From assembly GCA_040905705.1 (NCBI GenBank), contig JBBDQZ010000068.1, positions 1 to 64,000 of the forward strand: a stretch of 64,000 bases of DNA. Reading direction: 5' to 3'. Numbering within the stretch: the first letter of the stretch is position 1; each line of letters starts with the position of its first letter. This stretch comes from JBBDQZ01 sp040905705 (GTDB taxonomy: Bacteria; Bacteroidota; Rhodothermia; Balneolales; Natronogracilivirgulaceae). Below, one piece after another: positions 26,767-35,120 of this stretch. The notes beneath the pieces are model-generated. The model did not search any database. It worked only from the letters and a program-made list of their open reading frames with translations, and was not told where the DNA came from. The position numbers and the translations under genes were made by a program.

Positions 26767-28893
26767 TTATCGGACTATTACGAATTTATTTATAGCATCG
26801 GGAAGTGGATTCCCATCAATGTCTCTTGCGTTGGATACATGAAGTATGTAAACGCCACTTGCAACAATCTGATTAAAATCCGTGACCTGATCCCATATTT
26901 CATCAGCGGTTCCGGAGCTGTGGTCAATGAATTTCACCAAATCCCCCATGGCATTAAAGATTCTGAGCTCAGCAAACGGCGGCAAATTCGCAATCAAGAG
27001 ATTATTCGTGTCGCCTGAAAAGTTATAATCACCGGCAGACGCAAAATAAGGGTTGGGAACAATTCTTATTTTATCAGTAGCTGCTTCTCCGGGCTCAAAT
27101 GGAGTTGCCGGTATCTGGCTTCTGTTCGAAAAGCGTGAACTTTCAAGTACTTTTCCGGCACTGAGTCCGGTAGCTCTGGTCCCGTCATCTACTACGGTTA
27201 CACCATAATGGTAGGGCTCACCCCTGATGGCTGTATGATCTTCATAGCTAGTCTGGCTGGGCGGTACTTCATCGATAACTTTCCATTTGATATAGTCACG
27301 ATCAGGCCAAAGATTACCATCACTGCGCTGCGTCAGTACCGCAATCAGTTCATCCTGTGTAGCATGGAAAAATTCCCCTCTTTTACGCCAGATGCGATAA
27401 CCCTCAACCCCATCATGGGCCAGGGACATATCGTCCCATTGGAGGTCTATCCTGCGGGGGCCTTCACTTATAATCAAGTTGGGTGCCGGTATCGGGCTGG
27501 TCACATCCATATTATTATTCCATGCCCAGTTCGCACGGTCCAGTGTTTGAATGAGCGAGTCACGCCCGGTAGCAATCAATTCATTTTTGGCCGCATCATC
27601 AAATGTGGCACCTGACTCTCCCCGATACCATGCCAGCCATTCTCTACCTTTCTCTTCAGCAACTTCGCGTGAAATACCACCTACGCCGAGTGCATAGACA
27701 ATATTTACGGTGTCACCATATTCTGCTTCAAATGGCCCGTACGATTTCCAGTGAAAGTTTCCCGGAACCTGGCTTGGATCATTCGGGTAGCCCGCCAAAT
27801 TCTGAACGACATCACGGTCACCCGATTTCATCCACTCATGCCATGAGGCATAACCCGGGAAATTCCGCTGCCAAAGGTGCTCGTTACTGGCATTGATCTT
27901 GACGGAATGAGGCAGATTAGTAAGATCCGGCCCTCCGTTGAAATCAACATGCAACGTAGTATAACCGATATAATTGGATCCGGTGAATTCGCCTGTGGGT
28001 ATTACCGCGCCCCCCGGCCTCCATTGATTGCGTGGAGCACCGGTATTATCTATTTGCTGACCGCCCGATTCAAATGTTCTTTGATCGGGATTATTCCCGT
28101 GCCAGGAATAGCCAATTAGCAAATCACGCCCTCCGGGAACAAGATCCGAGGAAACCGTCTCCTGGTGGCTCCAGTGCTGTTCATCGCCGCCATACCAGAT
28201 CGTCTGATGCATATTCGTTGCAGCCTGATTCATCATCATATACCCGATCGAAAACCAGACATCTTTTATGGTCTGCGTGGTATCCAGCCCTTCAGGAGCC
28301 CCGTCTTCGGAACCGGTATCAAACGTCAGTACATACTGAACGTGATGAAGGGTAAAATCGGCAAAATCCGGATTTGCAAAGGAATAAACCCGTTGAAAGA
28401 TCTCGAACCCGGGCGAACTGGTCTGTTTAAACTTGTGCCATACCATCTGGTCGGATGGCAGATCCGGGTCTACCACCCCGTCGAACGGAGGGGTTCCGAT
28501 GACTACGGTACCGTCGGATAGTTCCACAACGGTTTCCGGCGGAGTATGCTTGCGATAATCAACAATACCACGTTCCGGCGGATCCTGATTACCGGTAAGC
28601 CATATATTCACTGCAGCATCCGTAATCGTTTCACCATCAGCATTGACCCATTCCCCCACGGTACGGCCGTTCCAGTAAAATCCGATATTACCATAATCAT
28701 GATAATCGGCCGGCCAGCGGCCCTGCCCGTAATAATTAGGCTGGGCACTGGTATTCCATATATTGCTGCGATCCATTTCATAGGCGAAATTACCCATACT
28801 ATGCGTAATTCGCTGAGCATTTGCCGGGCCGGCAAGCCAGCAAACCATTCCGGCCACCAGCAATACACCCAAAGCTGATTTATTTTTATACAT
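26767..28893 (-). CDS. Exported FN3-type protein partner of the TonB receptor, unknown function
   Basis: 708 residues with a signal peptide (GPANAQ). Residues ~30-460 form a large domain I do not recognise, rich in Trp, Gly and acidic residues (NIWNTSAQPNYYGQGRWPAD; WYGGDEQHWSHQE). Residues ~470-600 are FN3-like (ISEGPRRIDLQWDD; YHYGVTVVDDG). The C-terminus (RIVPNPYFAS, AELRIFNAMGDLV, SGVYILHV, NKFVIVR) is a T9SS-type sorting module of the kind lacking the NPFNP motif. It is encoded 54 bases after the receptor and occupies the place where a SusD gene would sit in a Bacteroidota PUL. It may play the surface ligand-binding role, though it is not SusD-like in sequence. Confidence 0.72.
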   Translation of the reverse strand: MYKNKSALGVLLVAGMVCWLAGPANAQRITHSMGNFAYEMDRSNIWNTSAQPNYYGQGRWPADYHDYGNIGFYWNGRTVGEWVNADGETITDAAVNIWLTGNQDPPERGIVDYRKHTPPETVVELSDGTVVIGTPPFDGVVDPDLPSDQMVWHKFKQTSSPGFEIFQRVYSFANPDFADFTLHHVQYVLTFDTGSEDGAPEGLDTTQTIKDVWFSIGYMMMNQAATNMHQTIWYGGDEQHWSHQETVSSDLVPGGRDLLIGYSWHGNNPDQRTFESGGQQIDNTGAPRNQWRPGGAVIPTGEFTGSNYIGYTTLHVDFNGGPDLTNLPHSVKINASNEHLWQRNFPGYASWHEWMKSGDRDVVQNLAGYPNDPSQVPGNFHWKSYGPFEAEYGDTVNIVYALGVGGISREVAEEKGREWLAWYRGESGATFDDAAKNELIATGRDSLIQTLDRANWAWNNNMDVTSPIPAPNLIISEGPRRIDLQWDDMSLAHDGVEGYRIWRKRGEFFHATQDELIAVLTQRSDGNLWPDRDYIKWKVIDEVPPSQTSYEDHTAIRGEPYHYGVTVVDDGTRATGLSAGKVLESSRFSNRSQIPATPFEPGEAATDKIRIVPNPYFASAGDYNFSGDTNNLLIANLPPFAELRIFNAMGDLVKFIDHSSGTADEIWDQVTDFNQIVASGVYILHVSNARDIDGNPLPDAINKFVIVR

Positions 28894-28947
28894 AACCTGT
28901 AGATTGTTTAGAATTAATAAAGATGAGAATATATTGGAATCCCGGTT

Positions 28948-31900
28948 CTACATTTGCATTCTTATTCCAAAAGTGAAGTGCCTGGGATTTATAAACCGAT
29001 TCCACGTATGATATCCGAGCTCAATGTGATCTTTGTCCCAATCCCCCCATTTGTCATTACCTTGACGCTCTCCTGAATAGAACGGGAAACGCAAAGACTC
29101 ACGATAAATTATTGAGTTTTGAGCATTCGGGAAACCGCGATAATTCGTAAGGTTGGTAATTTGGGCAAAGAATCCAATCGCGGAACCGGCAACGCGGAAA
29201 GTCTTGTTAAGCTGCGCATCGGTATTCCAGTAATCGATCTGCTCAACATACAGACGGTCTCCCACCCGGGCTTCCGGATTCCACAGGTAATCACCACCAT
29301 CACTCCAGGATTGCCTGATGGTCAAGCGCCATCCCCCCAGCGGATTCTGGTTTACAATCTGCGGCCCGAAATCCGTCGGAGTTGTAAAAATCAGGTTGGC
29401 ATTGACCGACGGCCTCGGAATTGAGCGGCTCTGACCGGTTGATTCTCTTTGATCACGTGCAAGCAGAGGGTTTTCATAAATATACCGGAATCCCGTATTG
29501 CCGGTCGAGCGGGTACTGTATTCCAAAGAACCCCACCCACGGAACCAGCGGCCGGTCATTTTTTGCAAACGCATTTCAACTCCACGAATATCAGCATAAC
29601 TGTTATTTTCCCATGTACGGATAATTTGATCCCTGTTACGGGAAACGATTTCCTGTCGGCTAAGCTGGTTCGTGACATCCTTGTAATACCCGGTAAAAGA
29701 AATCAGGTAGTTATCCATCAGGCCGACTTCAAAACCAAGCTCGTATGAAATCGTTTTTGGCCATTCCGCTTCCAGATTCGGAATTGTAGCCCCCGAACCA
29801 GACGGAGTTACCGTATAGAGGTTATCCAGTACGGGTGGTTGATAAAAATGGCCATAATTAAAGAACACTTTACTGGAGGTGGTAATCGGGTGAGATACCC
29901 CCAGTCTTGGACTGATATACATTTTGCGCACATTGTCACCGTATTGCAGATGTTCAAATGACAAGAACGCTTTATCTGTTGAATCCTGGTACACGGAAGT
30001 GCTATATGGCTTCTGTCCAAAGACAACATCAGGATCCAGTGTGTAGGCACGCTCACCATAGTCCATAATATCGGCCCGCACCCCGACATTGGCAATCATC
30101 TGCCCATATTCTATACGATCCAGGAAAAACGCCGACGCATTAATAGGGCTGGAATCAAAATAGGTCCAAAGGTGCGGCGACTGCTCCCGGGGAGTCGTCG
30201 ATTCCCCATGGTTGACCTCCTGACGTTCACGATACAGAGCGTATTCAAAATCCGCACCCCCTTTCAACTGGTGGTTTCTGGTAATCTGACTGGTCATGGT
30301 AAAGCTTGCCGCAGCGGTATAGTAGTTGGAGTTGTCACGGCCCCGGCCGCCTCCGGACATCAAAAAATCACCCAGTATATCATACTGTTCCCCTGTATTT
30401 CCAACATCACTGCTCAAATATCCGAATGGGGTTTCATCATAACATTGCCCGGCGATTATTTTAATACAGAGATCAGGGTCAATGAAAGTGGTAGGTTCCT
30501 GTTTTGTACTATACTGGGTATATTCTGTACCTACCTCATAGAACGTTCGATCACTGATGGCGTGATTGTACTGTACACCGGCACGGAAGTGGCGTGTATC
30601 AACCGGATTGACCGCAGCGGTATTCCACATGCCATCTCTTTGCAAGGCATTTCGGGCATAGCTTGTTCCCTGACGCGTTCCATCAACAATTCCTGTTGCC
30701 GTTCCGTACCATCCGGATCCGACACCCAGTCGTGCAAGATAACCGGCATTGATAGCCAGTCTTCTTCCGCCACCAAGGCGAGTCGTCAATTTCAGCAGCG
30801 TCGACGAACCGATAGAATTTTTGCGGCTTAGCGGATAGGCCAGCTGCATGTTGTCATATCTTTGAGACACCATAAACGAGGTACGGGACAGATATCGGTT
30901 TTCCCTGTTAGGCAGAACCGGCATCGGGCCGCTCAATGTAAAATCCAGGATATAATCAGGTTTATTGGCATACTCCACCCGTCGATGCTGCCATTTCCAT
31001 ATTTCATACGCTTCCTGGGGAGACACGTCCGAAGCGCTGTTACCATCAGAAAGACGCGATCGTGCAAAAGCATTCCATCCGACCCATGTAAATGGATATT
31101 GGCCTGAATTAACCATCTCCTGCGTTACCCCGGTCATCGCATCGGGGCCGGCATACACCTGCCAAAAAGGCCCTTCCGTACTGAACGGGCTCGGGCCGAA
31201 ATGTTTCCGTTGCGGCGGAGACATTCGCAAATCCGCCACAATTTCATAACTATCCATACTCCCGTCCTTGGTACGCACATTGACCATACCCGATCGAATA
31301 CCTCCTTGCTCGGCCGTAAAACCACCGCTGATCACTTCCAGCTCGTTGATAGCGGTCAGGTTCAAGGTCGTATTCGGTTGCTGGGTACGCATGTCGCGTG
31401 TGGAAAGCCCATCCACCAGAATATCGGTTTCATTGAGATTCCCGCCCCGGATCACAAGGCCTGTTCCCCCGGCACCGGCAGTCAGGCTGATGCCCGGATA
31501 GGTGGACAATACCTCTTCGAGGTTCGAAACCGCTTGTGCTTCAAGATCTTCCGCCCTCACCAGAGTCCGGCTTTGAGATTGTTCCAGACGAACAATTTCT
31601 CTTGGTGCACTGATAGTAACCTCTTCCCCTTCGATAGCTTCTTCACGCATTTCGAAGTTGATCACCGAGTTTTCATTCATGGAGACCTGTACATCTTCCA
31701 CGATCACCCTGGCAAAACCCACCATGGATGCTACAATGTTATAGTCATTGGGCTCGATATTGAGTATATTATAATACCCGTCCATATCCGACACCGTTCC
31801 CTGGGTTGTTCCTTGTAAAACAATATTAACCCCGGGTAACGGTTCGCCAGTAGTTTCCTCTACCACTCTACCGGAAACACGTCCGGTATTCTGAGCATAC

Positions 31901-31992
31901 AAGTCTGCCCCGAGAAATGTGATGACCACAAGGGAGCAGATTACATACTTGATCTGCTTGCGTATTCGGGAGGTTGTATTTGACTTTTTCAT
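28948..31992 (-). CDS. SusC-like TonB-dependent receptor
   Basis: 1014 residues. A signal peptide (ADLYAQ) precedes a carboxypeptidase-regulatory-like domain (~35-125: GRVSGRVVEETTGEPLPGVN), a plug (~145-260: LEEVLSTYPGISLTAGAGG, LVIRGGNLNETDILVDGLS), then a 22-strand-type barrel ending NPRHFTFGIRMQM. It imports large substrates through the outer membrane using TonB/ExbBD energy. It heads a five-gene minus-strand operon without SusD, a pattern I associate with Balneolota/Rhodothermota rather than Bacteroidales. The substrate is unknown; the sugar-catabolic genes beside it suggest a glycan or glycoside. Confidence 0.9.
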   Translation of the reverse strand: MKKSNTTSRIRKQIKYVICSLVVITFLGADLYAQNTGRVSGRVVEETTGEPLPGVNIVLQGTTQGTVSDMDGYYNILNIEPNDYNIVASMVGFARVIVEDVQVSMNENSVINFEMREEAIEGEEVTISAPREIVRLEQSQSRTLVRAEDLEAQAVSNLEEVLSTYPGISLTAGAGGTGLVIRGGNLNETDILVDGLSTRDMRTQQPNTTLNLTAINELEVISGGFTAEQGGIRSGMVNVRTKDGSMDSYEIVADLRMSPPQRKHFGPSPFSTEGPFWQVYAGPDAMTGVTQEMVNSGQYPFTWVGWNAFARSRLSDGNSASDVSPQEAYEIWKWQHRRVEYANKPDYILDFTLSGPMPVLPNRENRYLSRTSFMVSQRYDNMQLAYPLSRKNSIGSSTLLKLTTRLGGGRRLAINAGYLARLGVGSGWYGTATGIVDGTRQGTSYARNALQRDGMWNTAAVNPVDTRHFRAGVQYNHAISDRTFYEVGTEYTQYSTKQEPTTFIDPDLCIKIIAGQCYDETPFGYLSSDVGNTGEQYDILGDFLMSGGGRGRDNSNYYTAAASFTMTSQITRNHQLKGGADFEYALYRERQEVNHGESTTPREQSPHLWTYFDSSPINASAFFLDRIEYGQMIANVGVRADIMDYGERAYTLDPDVVFGQKPYSTSVYQDSTDKAFLSFEHLQYGDNVRKMYISPRLGVSHPITTSSKVFFNYGHFYQPPVLDNLYTVTPSGSGATIPNLEAEWPKTISYELGFEVGLMDNYLISFTGYYKDVTNQLSRQEIVSRNRDQIIRTWENNSYADIRGVEMRLQKMTGRWFRGWGSLEYSTRSTGNTGFRYIYENPLLARDQRESTGQSRSIPRPSVNANLIFTTPTDFGPQIVNQNPLGGWRLTIRQSWSDGGDYLWNPEARVGDRLYVEQIDYWNTDAQLNKTFRVAGSAIGFFAQITNLTNYRGFPNAQNSIIYRESLRFPFYSGERQGNDKWGDWDKDHIELGYHTWNRFINPRHFTFGIRMQM

Positions 31993-32327
31993 AATATCAC
32001 ATTCATCATTTTGATTGATTGCCGGATCACCATGACCCGTTTGTTTTAATCCGTTTGACTGTATTTTATTTTACCTTTTTTAAATTCGATCAGACCTGGT
32101 AAAACAACCTCTATGTGTCTTATTTAAATAAAATAAAGATATGTAACACATGCAATATTTTAATTTAACTTTTTAAAAAAAAGAAAATTTTTTAAAAAAG
32201 ACACTTATCATGAAAACAGGGGCGGTTTTGCTTCTCCAATCTGCCCGATTACAGGCTGAAATGAAAAACAATTTTTCTGATTTTCATATTTTCAGGTTTT
32301 TTTACACGTCGCTTTATTGATTTCCAA
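31993..32327. other. AT-rich leader of the TonB-receptor operon
   Basis: 335 bases, no gene. It must hold the promoter for the minus-strand receptor operon and the 3' end of the DMT-transporter gene. Long A/T runs occur at 32155-32205. I see no clear -33/-7 Bacteroidota promoter pair or palindromic operator that I would defend. Confidence 0.5.
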
Positions 32328-33248
32328 TTAGACATCTATCACTTCTGCTTTTTGTTTCTGAACAACCGGATCCGGATCATCATCCTCTACGGATAACATA
32401 AATGTAGCAATGACAGCCAGGACCATCCCGATAAGTGTAATAATATGAGGAATTACGGAATAAATGATCAGAGACAGCACGATGGTTATTACCGGTGCTA
32501 CAGCATTGCAAAGCGGTGAGACCACCATAGCTTTACCAAACCGGAAAGCATATACAAGGAACAGGGCGCCTACAGCATTTAAAACCTGAATCAATGCAGC
32601 AGCTCCGGGACCCTCAAAACCCCAGTTAATCGGTTGACTGAAATCGGTCATTAGCAAAGCGACCGGAGATAATATCAATCCGGTAAGCATCATATAGAAA
32701 AAAATGTTTTCCGCTTTCATCGTCTTGTTGGCAAATTTAATGACATAGGCTTGCAACCCCCAGGCCAGAAAAACCAGAAGCGCCGGGAAAATCCACAACA
32801 GGCCTTCTACCACAGAATTTTCCGGAGGAGAATAGGATAATAGCGGTATAGCAACAAGCGCCAGTCCTATACCCGCCCATCCAAGTGTACTGGCTCTTTC
32901 AGAGAGCAGAAAATAGGTCAATAAAATCGTAACGACAGGAGAAAGAGAGATAAATGGATACACCAGATAGGCCGGCGCCACCGTTAATGTCTGAAACAGG
33001 ATAAGTTGTCCTCCCGCGCCCAGCAATCCAACAGTTATCCCCATCATCGCGGGTTTAAGCCGAAAGTCCAGTTTCCAGTCAATTACCCATAAGGCCACCA
33101 ACGCCGGTGGAATCATGGTTAACGACCAAACCACATAACTGAGTGTTGCCGGAAAACCTGCCTTTTCGGGAATTTCAATGAGTGCACCCCACACCCCCCA
33201 GAATATTGTTGTAATTGCCGCGAACAATAACCATAACTTGGACTTCAT
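32328..33248 (-). CDS. EamA/DMT-superfamily transporter
   Basis: 306 residues with about ten hydrophobic segments in two homologous halves and the usual short charged C-terminus (VEDDDPDPVVQKQKAEV). Begins LWLLFAAITTIFWGVWGALIEIPEKAGF. The same FWGVWGALIE-PE--GFPA block opens the second DMT transporter at 48065-49012, so the two are paralogues. GGAGG lies 7 bases upstream of the ATG. Relatives move sugars, nucleotide sugars or small metabolites across the inner membrane. A perfect palindrome TTACGCGTAA lies 39 bases upstream and may be an operator. Confidence 0.85.
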   Translation of the reverse strand: MKSKLWLLFAAITTIFWGVWGALIEIPEKAGFPATLSYVVWSLTMIPPALVALWVIDWKLDFRLKPAMMGITVGLLGAGGQLILFQTLTVAPAYLVYPFISLSPVVTILLTYFLLSERASTLGWAGIGLALVAIPLLSYSPPENSVVEGLLWIFPALLVFLAWGLQAYVIKFANKTMKAENIFFYMMLTGLILSPVALLMTDFSQPINWGFEGPGAAALIQVLNAVGALFLVYAFRFGKAMVVSPLCNAVAPVITIVLSLIIYSVIPHIITLIGMVLAVIATFMLSVEDDDPDPVVQKQKAEVIDV

Positions 33249-33255
33249 GAATTAA

Positions 33256-33260
33256 CCTCC
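33256..33260 (-). promoter_or_regulatory. Shine-Dalgarno for the DMT transporter
   Basis: GGAGG on the minus strand, 7 bases before ATG 33248. Confidence 0.55.
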
Positions 33261-33287
33261 GGTATGCTGTCTTTAAATTTAAATTGG

Positions 33288-33297
33288 TTACGCGTAA
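33288..33297 (-). promoter_or_regulatory. Palindrome TTACGCGTAA, possible LacI-type operator
   Basis: Perfect 10-bp palindrome centred on CG, the shape of many LacI/GalR-family operators. It lies 39 bases upstream of the DMT transporter start. No regulator of that family is encoded in the window, so the assignment is tentative. Confidence 0.35.
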
Positions 33298-33503
33298 ATA
33301 ATAGGCTATTTAAATTTTTATCTGAACCTCCGATCCATAGTAACTAATACGGAAATAAAAACAAAATTTTTATAGCTATTCGAAAATATTTTCATTTTTC
33401 ACTGGAAAATAGTGTAAGGGAATAAGTCTTCCACTAAAAACTCCTGCATCCTGCATAGGAAATATTATTTAAATCTCCTGAAAAAAGTATCATAAAACGG
33501 CAT

Positions 33504-33547
33504 AAAAAAAGCCGGAACCACCTTTTTGTTGTTCGGTGATTCCGGCT
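33504..33547 (-). terminator. Intrinsic terminator of the CBM9-like/T9SS gene
   Basis: On the minus strand AGCCGGAATCACC pairs with GGTGGTTCCGGCT (one mismatch in 13) around a 12-nt loop and is followed directly by seven U's (plus-strand A-run 33504-33510). Classic factor-independent terminator, ~50 bases after the stop. Confidence 0.8.
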
Positions 33548-33595
33548 CATTTCTTTGAGGCCCCGAAGGGTCTCGGACGGGTTACAATGCTGCTG

Positions 33596-34768
33596 TTATT
33601 TCATCAGCATCATTTTACCGGTGGCCATTTCTTGTCCGGCCGTAATGGTATACAGATACATCCCACTGGACAAGCCCGATCCGTCAAAGCTTACGTTGTG
33701 GGTACCGGTATTCATCACACCGTAGTCCATAGAAGCCACCGGGCGGCCGAGAATATCATAGACTTCAAGCCGAACATTTTCGGTTTGGTCCAGATTGAAC
33801 CGGATGCTGGTGGTCGGGTTGAACGGGTTGGGATAGTTGCCTACCAGTTCAAACCGGTCGGGACGGGTGTCATTGTCAAAGATGCTGCTGGGACCAGGAG
33901 GCCCATCAGGATCGTTGCCGGAAAACGTGGTTTGATAAGTATGTACATAACCGGCAATACCCGAGTTATTGGAACCGTATTGTTGCCACCATGGATCCTC
34001 CTCGCCATTCCAAGAACTTGTAGAGCCGTATGCCGAAACAAACGGGTTTTCCTGCTGTTCGGGCAGATACACCGGCTGCTGGATGACAGATCTCGGAATG
34101 GCTACTTCCACTATGTTCCAATCGTCGTTCCAGGCATGGTAGGATCCAAGTTCAGGAGCACGCTGATAAATTGAGAAGGCACCTCCGGTGATAGGTTCGC
34201 CTTCTTCATCAAGCTGCCGGTGTTCGCTGATCGGGTTATGATAACCGGTAGAATCGAAGTATTCTTCATCTACAGATAATACTCGAACCGTAAAATCAAC
34301 GCCGTTTTGATACCAACCCCAGGTCATGCCGGTCGTATCCTGAAGATCCATATCGAATTGAGGATCCGTCGATATATTGAAGCCTACATTTCCACCCCTC
34401 GGATACATTCCATCCTCCAGGGTATCCTCCAGGACCTTTCTGACGTCCGCAAGGGGATTCAAATCCAGGCGGAAATACAGCCAGTTTTCATCATCAGCCG
34501 CCCAAATGCCGGCCATGTCCAAATCCTTCTTCCAATCCAGATTCTCGGGATCGGCTGGTTCGGCTCTGTTAAAATGCTCTCCTCCTGCTTCATCTACCTC
34601 GTGCCAGGTTTCCATCGGCCGGTTAGGTTCTACGTCCAGCTGCATGCTTGCTTCCCAGTCGCTCATATCACCATCGATAGTAATCGCCTGGGCTTGCACC
34701 AATGAAGTATGGGCAGAAAACAACAGCAGTAACGCCATTATCATCAAAGTGGTACTATGCTTAGCCAT
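33596..34768 (-). CDS. Exported CBM9/DOMON-like protein with T9SS sorting domain
   Basis: 390 residues. The signal peptide ends SLVQAQ, followed by AITIDGDMSDWEASMQLDV, the typical start of a CBM9/DOMON-like sugar-binding sandwich, continuing with AGIWAADDENWLYFRLDLN and VEVAIPRSVI. After a Pro/Gly/Asn-rich linker (~295-310), residues ~315-390 are a T9SS type A sorting domain ([43 protein letters not shown]). It should be a surface-attached carbohydrate-binding protein. The start is fixed by GGAGG 4 bases upstream. Single-gene unit: 331 bases upstream and its own terminator downstream. Confidence 0.82.
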   Translation of the reverse strand: MAKHSTTLMIMALLLLFSAHTSLVQAQAITIDGDMSDWEASMQLDVEPNRPMETWHEVDEAGGEHFNRAEPADPENLDWKKDLDMAGIWAADDENWLYFRLDLNPLADVRKVLEDTLEDGMYPRGGNVGFNISTDPQFDMDLQDTTGMTWGWYQNGVDFTVRVLSVDEEYFDSTGYHNPISEHRQLDEEGEPITGGAFSIYQRAPELGSYHAWNDDWNIVEVAIPRSVIQQPVYLPEQQENPFVSAYGSTSSWNGEEDPWWQQYGSNNSGIAGYVHTYQTTFSGNDPDGPPGPSSIFDNDTRPDRFELVGNYPNPFNPTTSIRFNLDQTENVRLEVYDILGRPVASMDYGVMNTGTHNVSFDGSGLSSGMYLYTITAGQEMATGKMMLMK

Positions 34769-35099
34769 AATTCCTCCAAAGAGTTTTATTTGGTTAATTA
34801 TATAAAGATCATCCCGGGTCCGGGCGATTTTTATATTGACTTATGTGTATTGAATCGTAAGTTTTTCGATCCTTATCAATTAGATTATGTAAATAACCCA
34901 TTTGATACGCAAATATAATAGCTTACATGAAAGAAGCAAATTATATTTTTGATTTGAACCGAAACACTTGTTTAACAACACATCAATAAAACCAATATTA
35001 AAACCATTTGCAATTTTTTTTGACTGTCCGCCGGCTTAGAGATTGGGTACATACCGATCATAATCTTCCATACGCACCATAAAAAAAGCCGGAACCACA
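34769..35099. other. Intergenic region between GH109-like and CBM9-like genes
   Basis: 331 bases, minus-strand leader of the CBM9-like gene. Contains the small palindromic run CCCGGGTCCGGG near 34813-34824 and long AT stretches. The right end carries a terminator-like hairpin of the 35100 gene. No other feature seen. Confidence 0.45.
34773..34777 (-). promoter_or_regulatory. Shine-Dalgarno for the CBM9-like/T9SS gene
   Basis: GGAGG (part of GGAGGAATT) on the minus strand, immediately upstream of ATG 34768. Confidence 0.55.
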
Positions 35100-35120
35100 T
35101 CAATACCCGAGCTCTTCCGG
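35078..35120 (-). terminator. Terminator-like hairpin overlapping the end of the GH109-like gene
   Basis: A 21-base stretch (35078-35098) is identical to 33501-33521, the 3' arm plus U-run of the terminator there. Here its partner is shorter: CCGGAA (35115-35120 on the minus strand) with TTCCGG (35094-35089), followed by GC and seven U's. It overlaps the stop codon, so it probably works but less strongly. Confidence 0.5.

Larger units (their letters stand above)
33249..33595. other. Intergenic region: DMT promoter and upstream gene's terminator
   Basis: 347 bases without a gene. The left part is the minus-strand leader of the DMT transporter (Shine-Dalgarno and palindrome listed separately). 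The right part holds a clear intrinsic terminator for the CBM9-like/T9SS gene at 33596. Confidence 0.55.
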
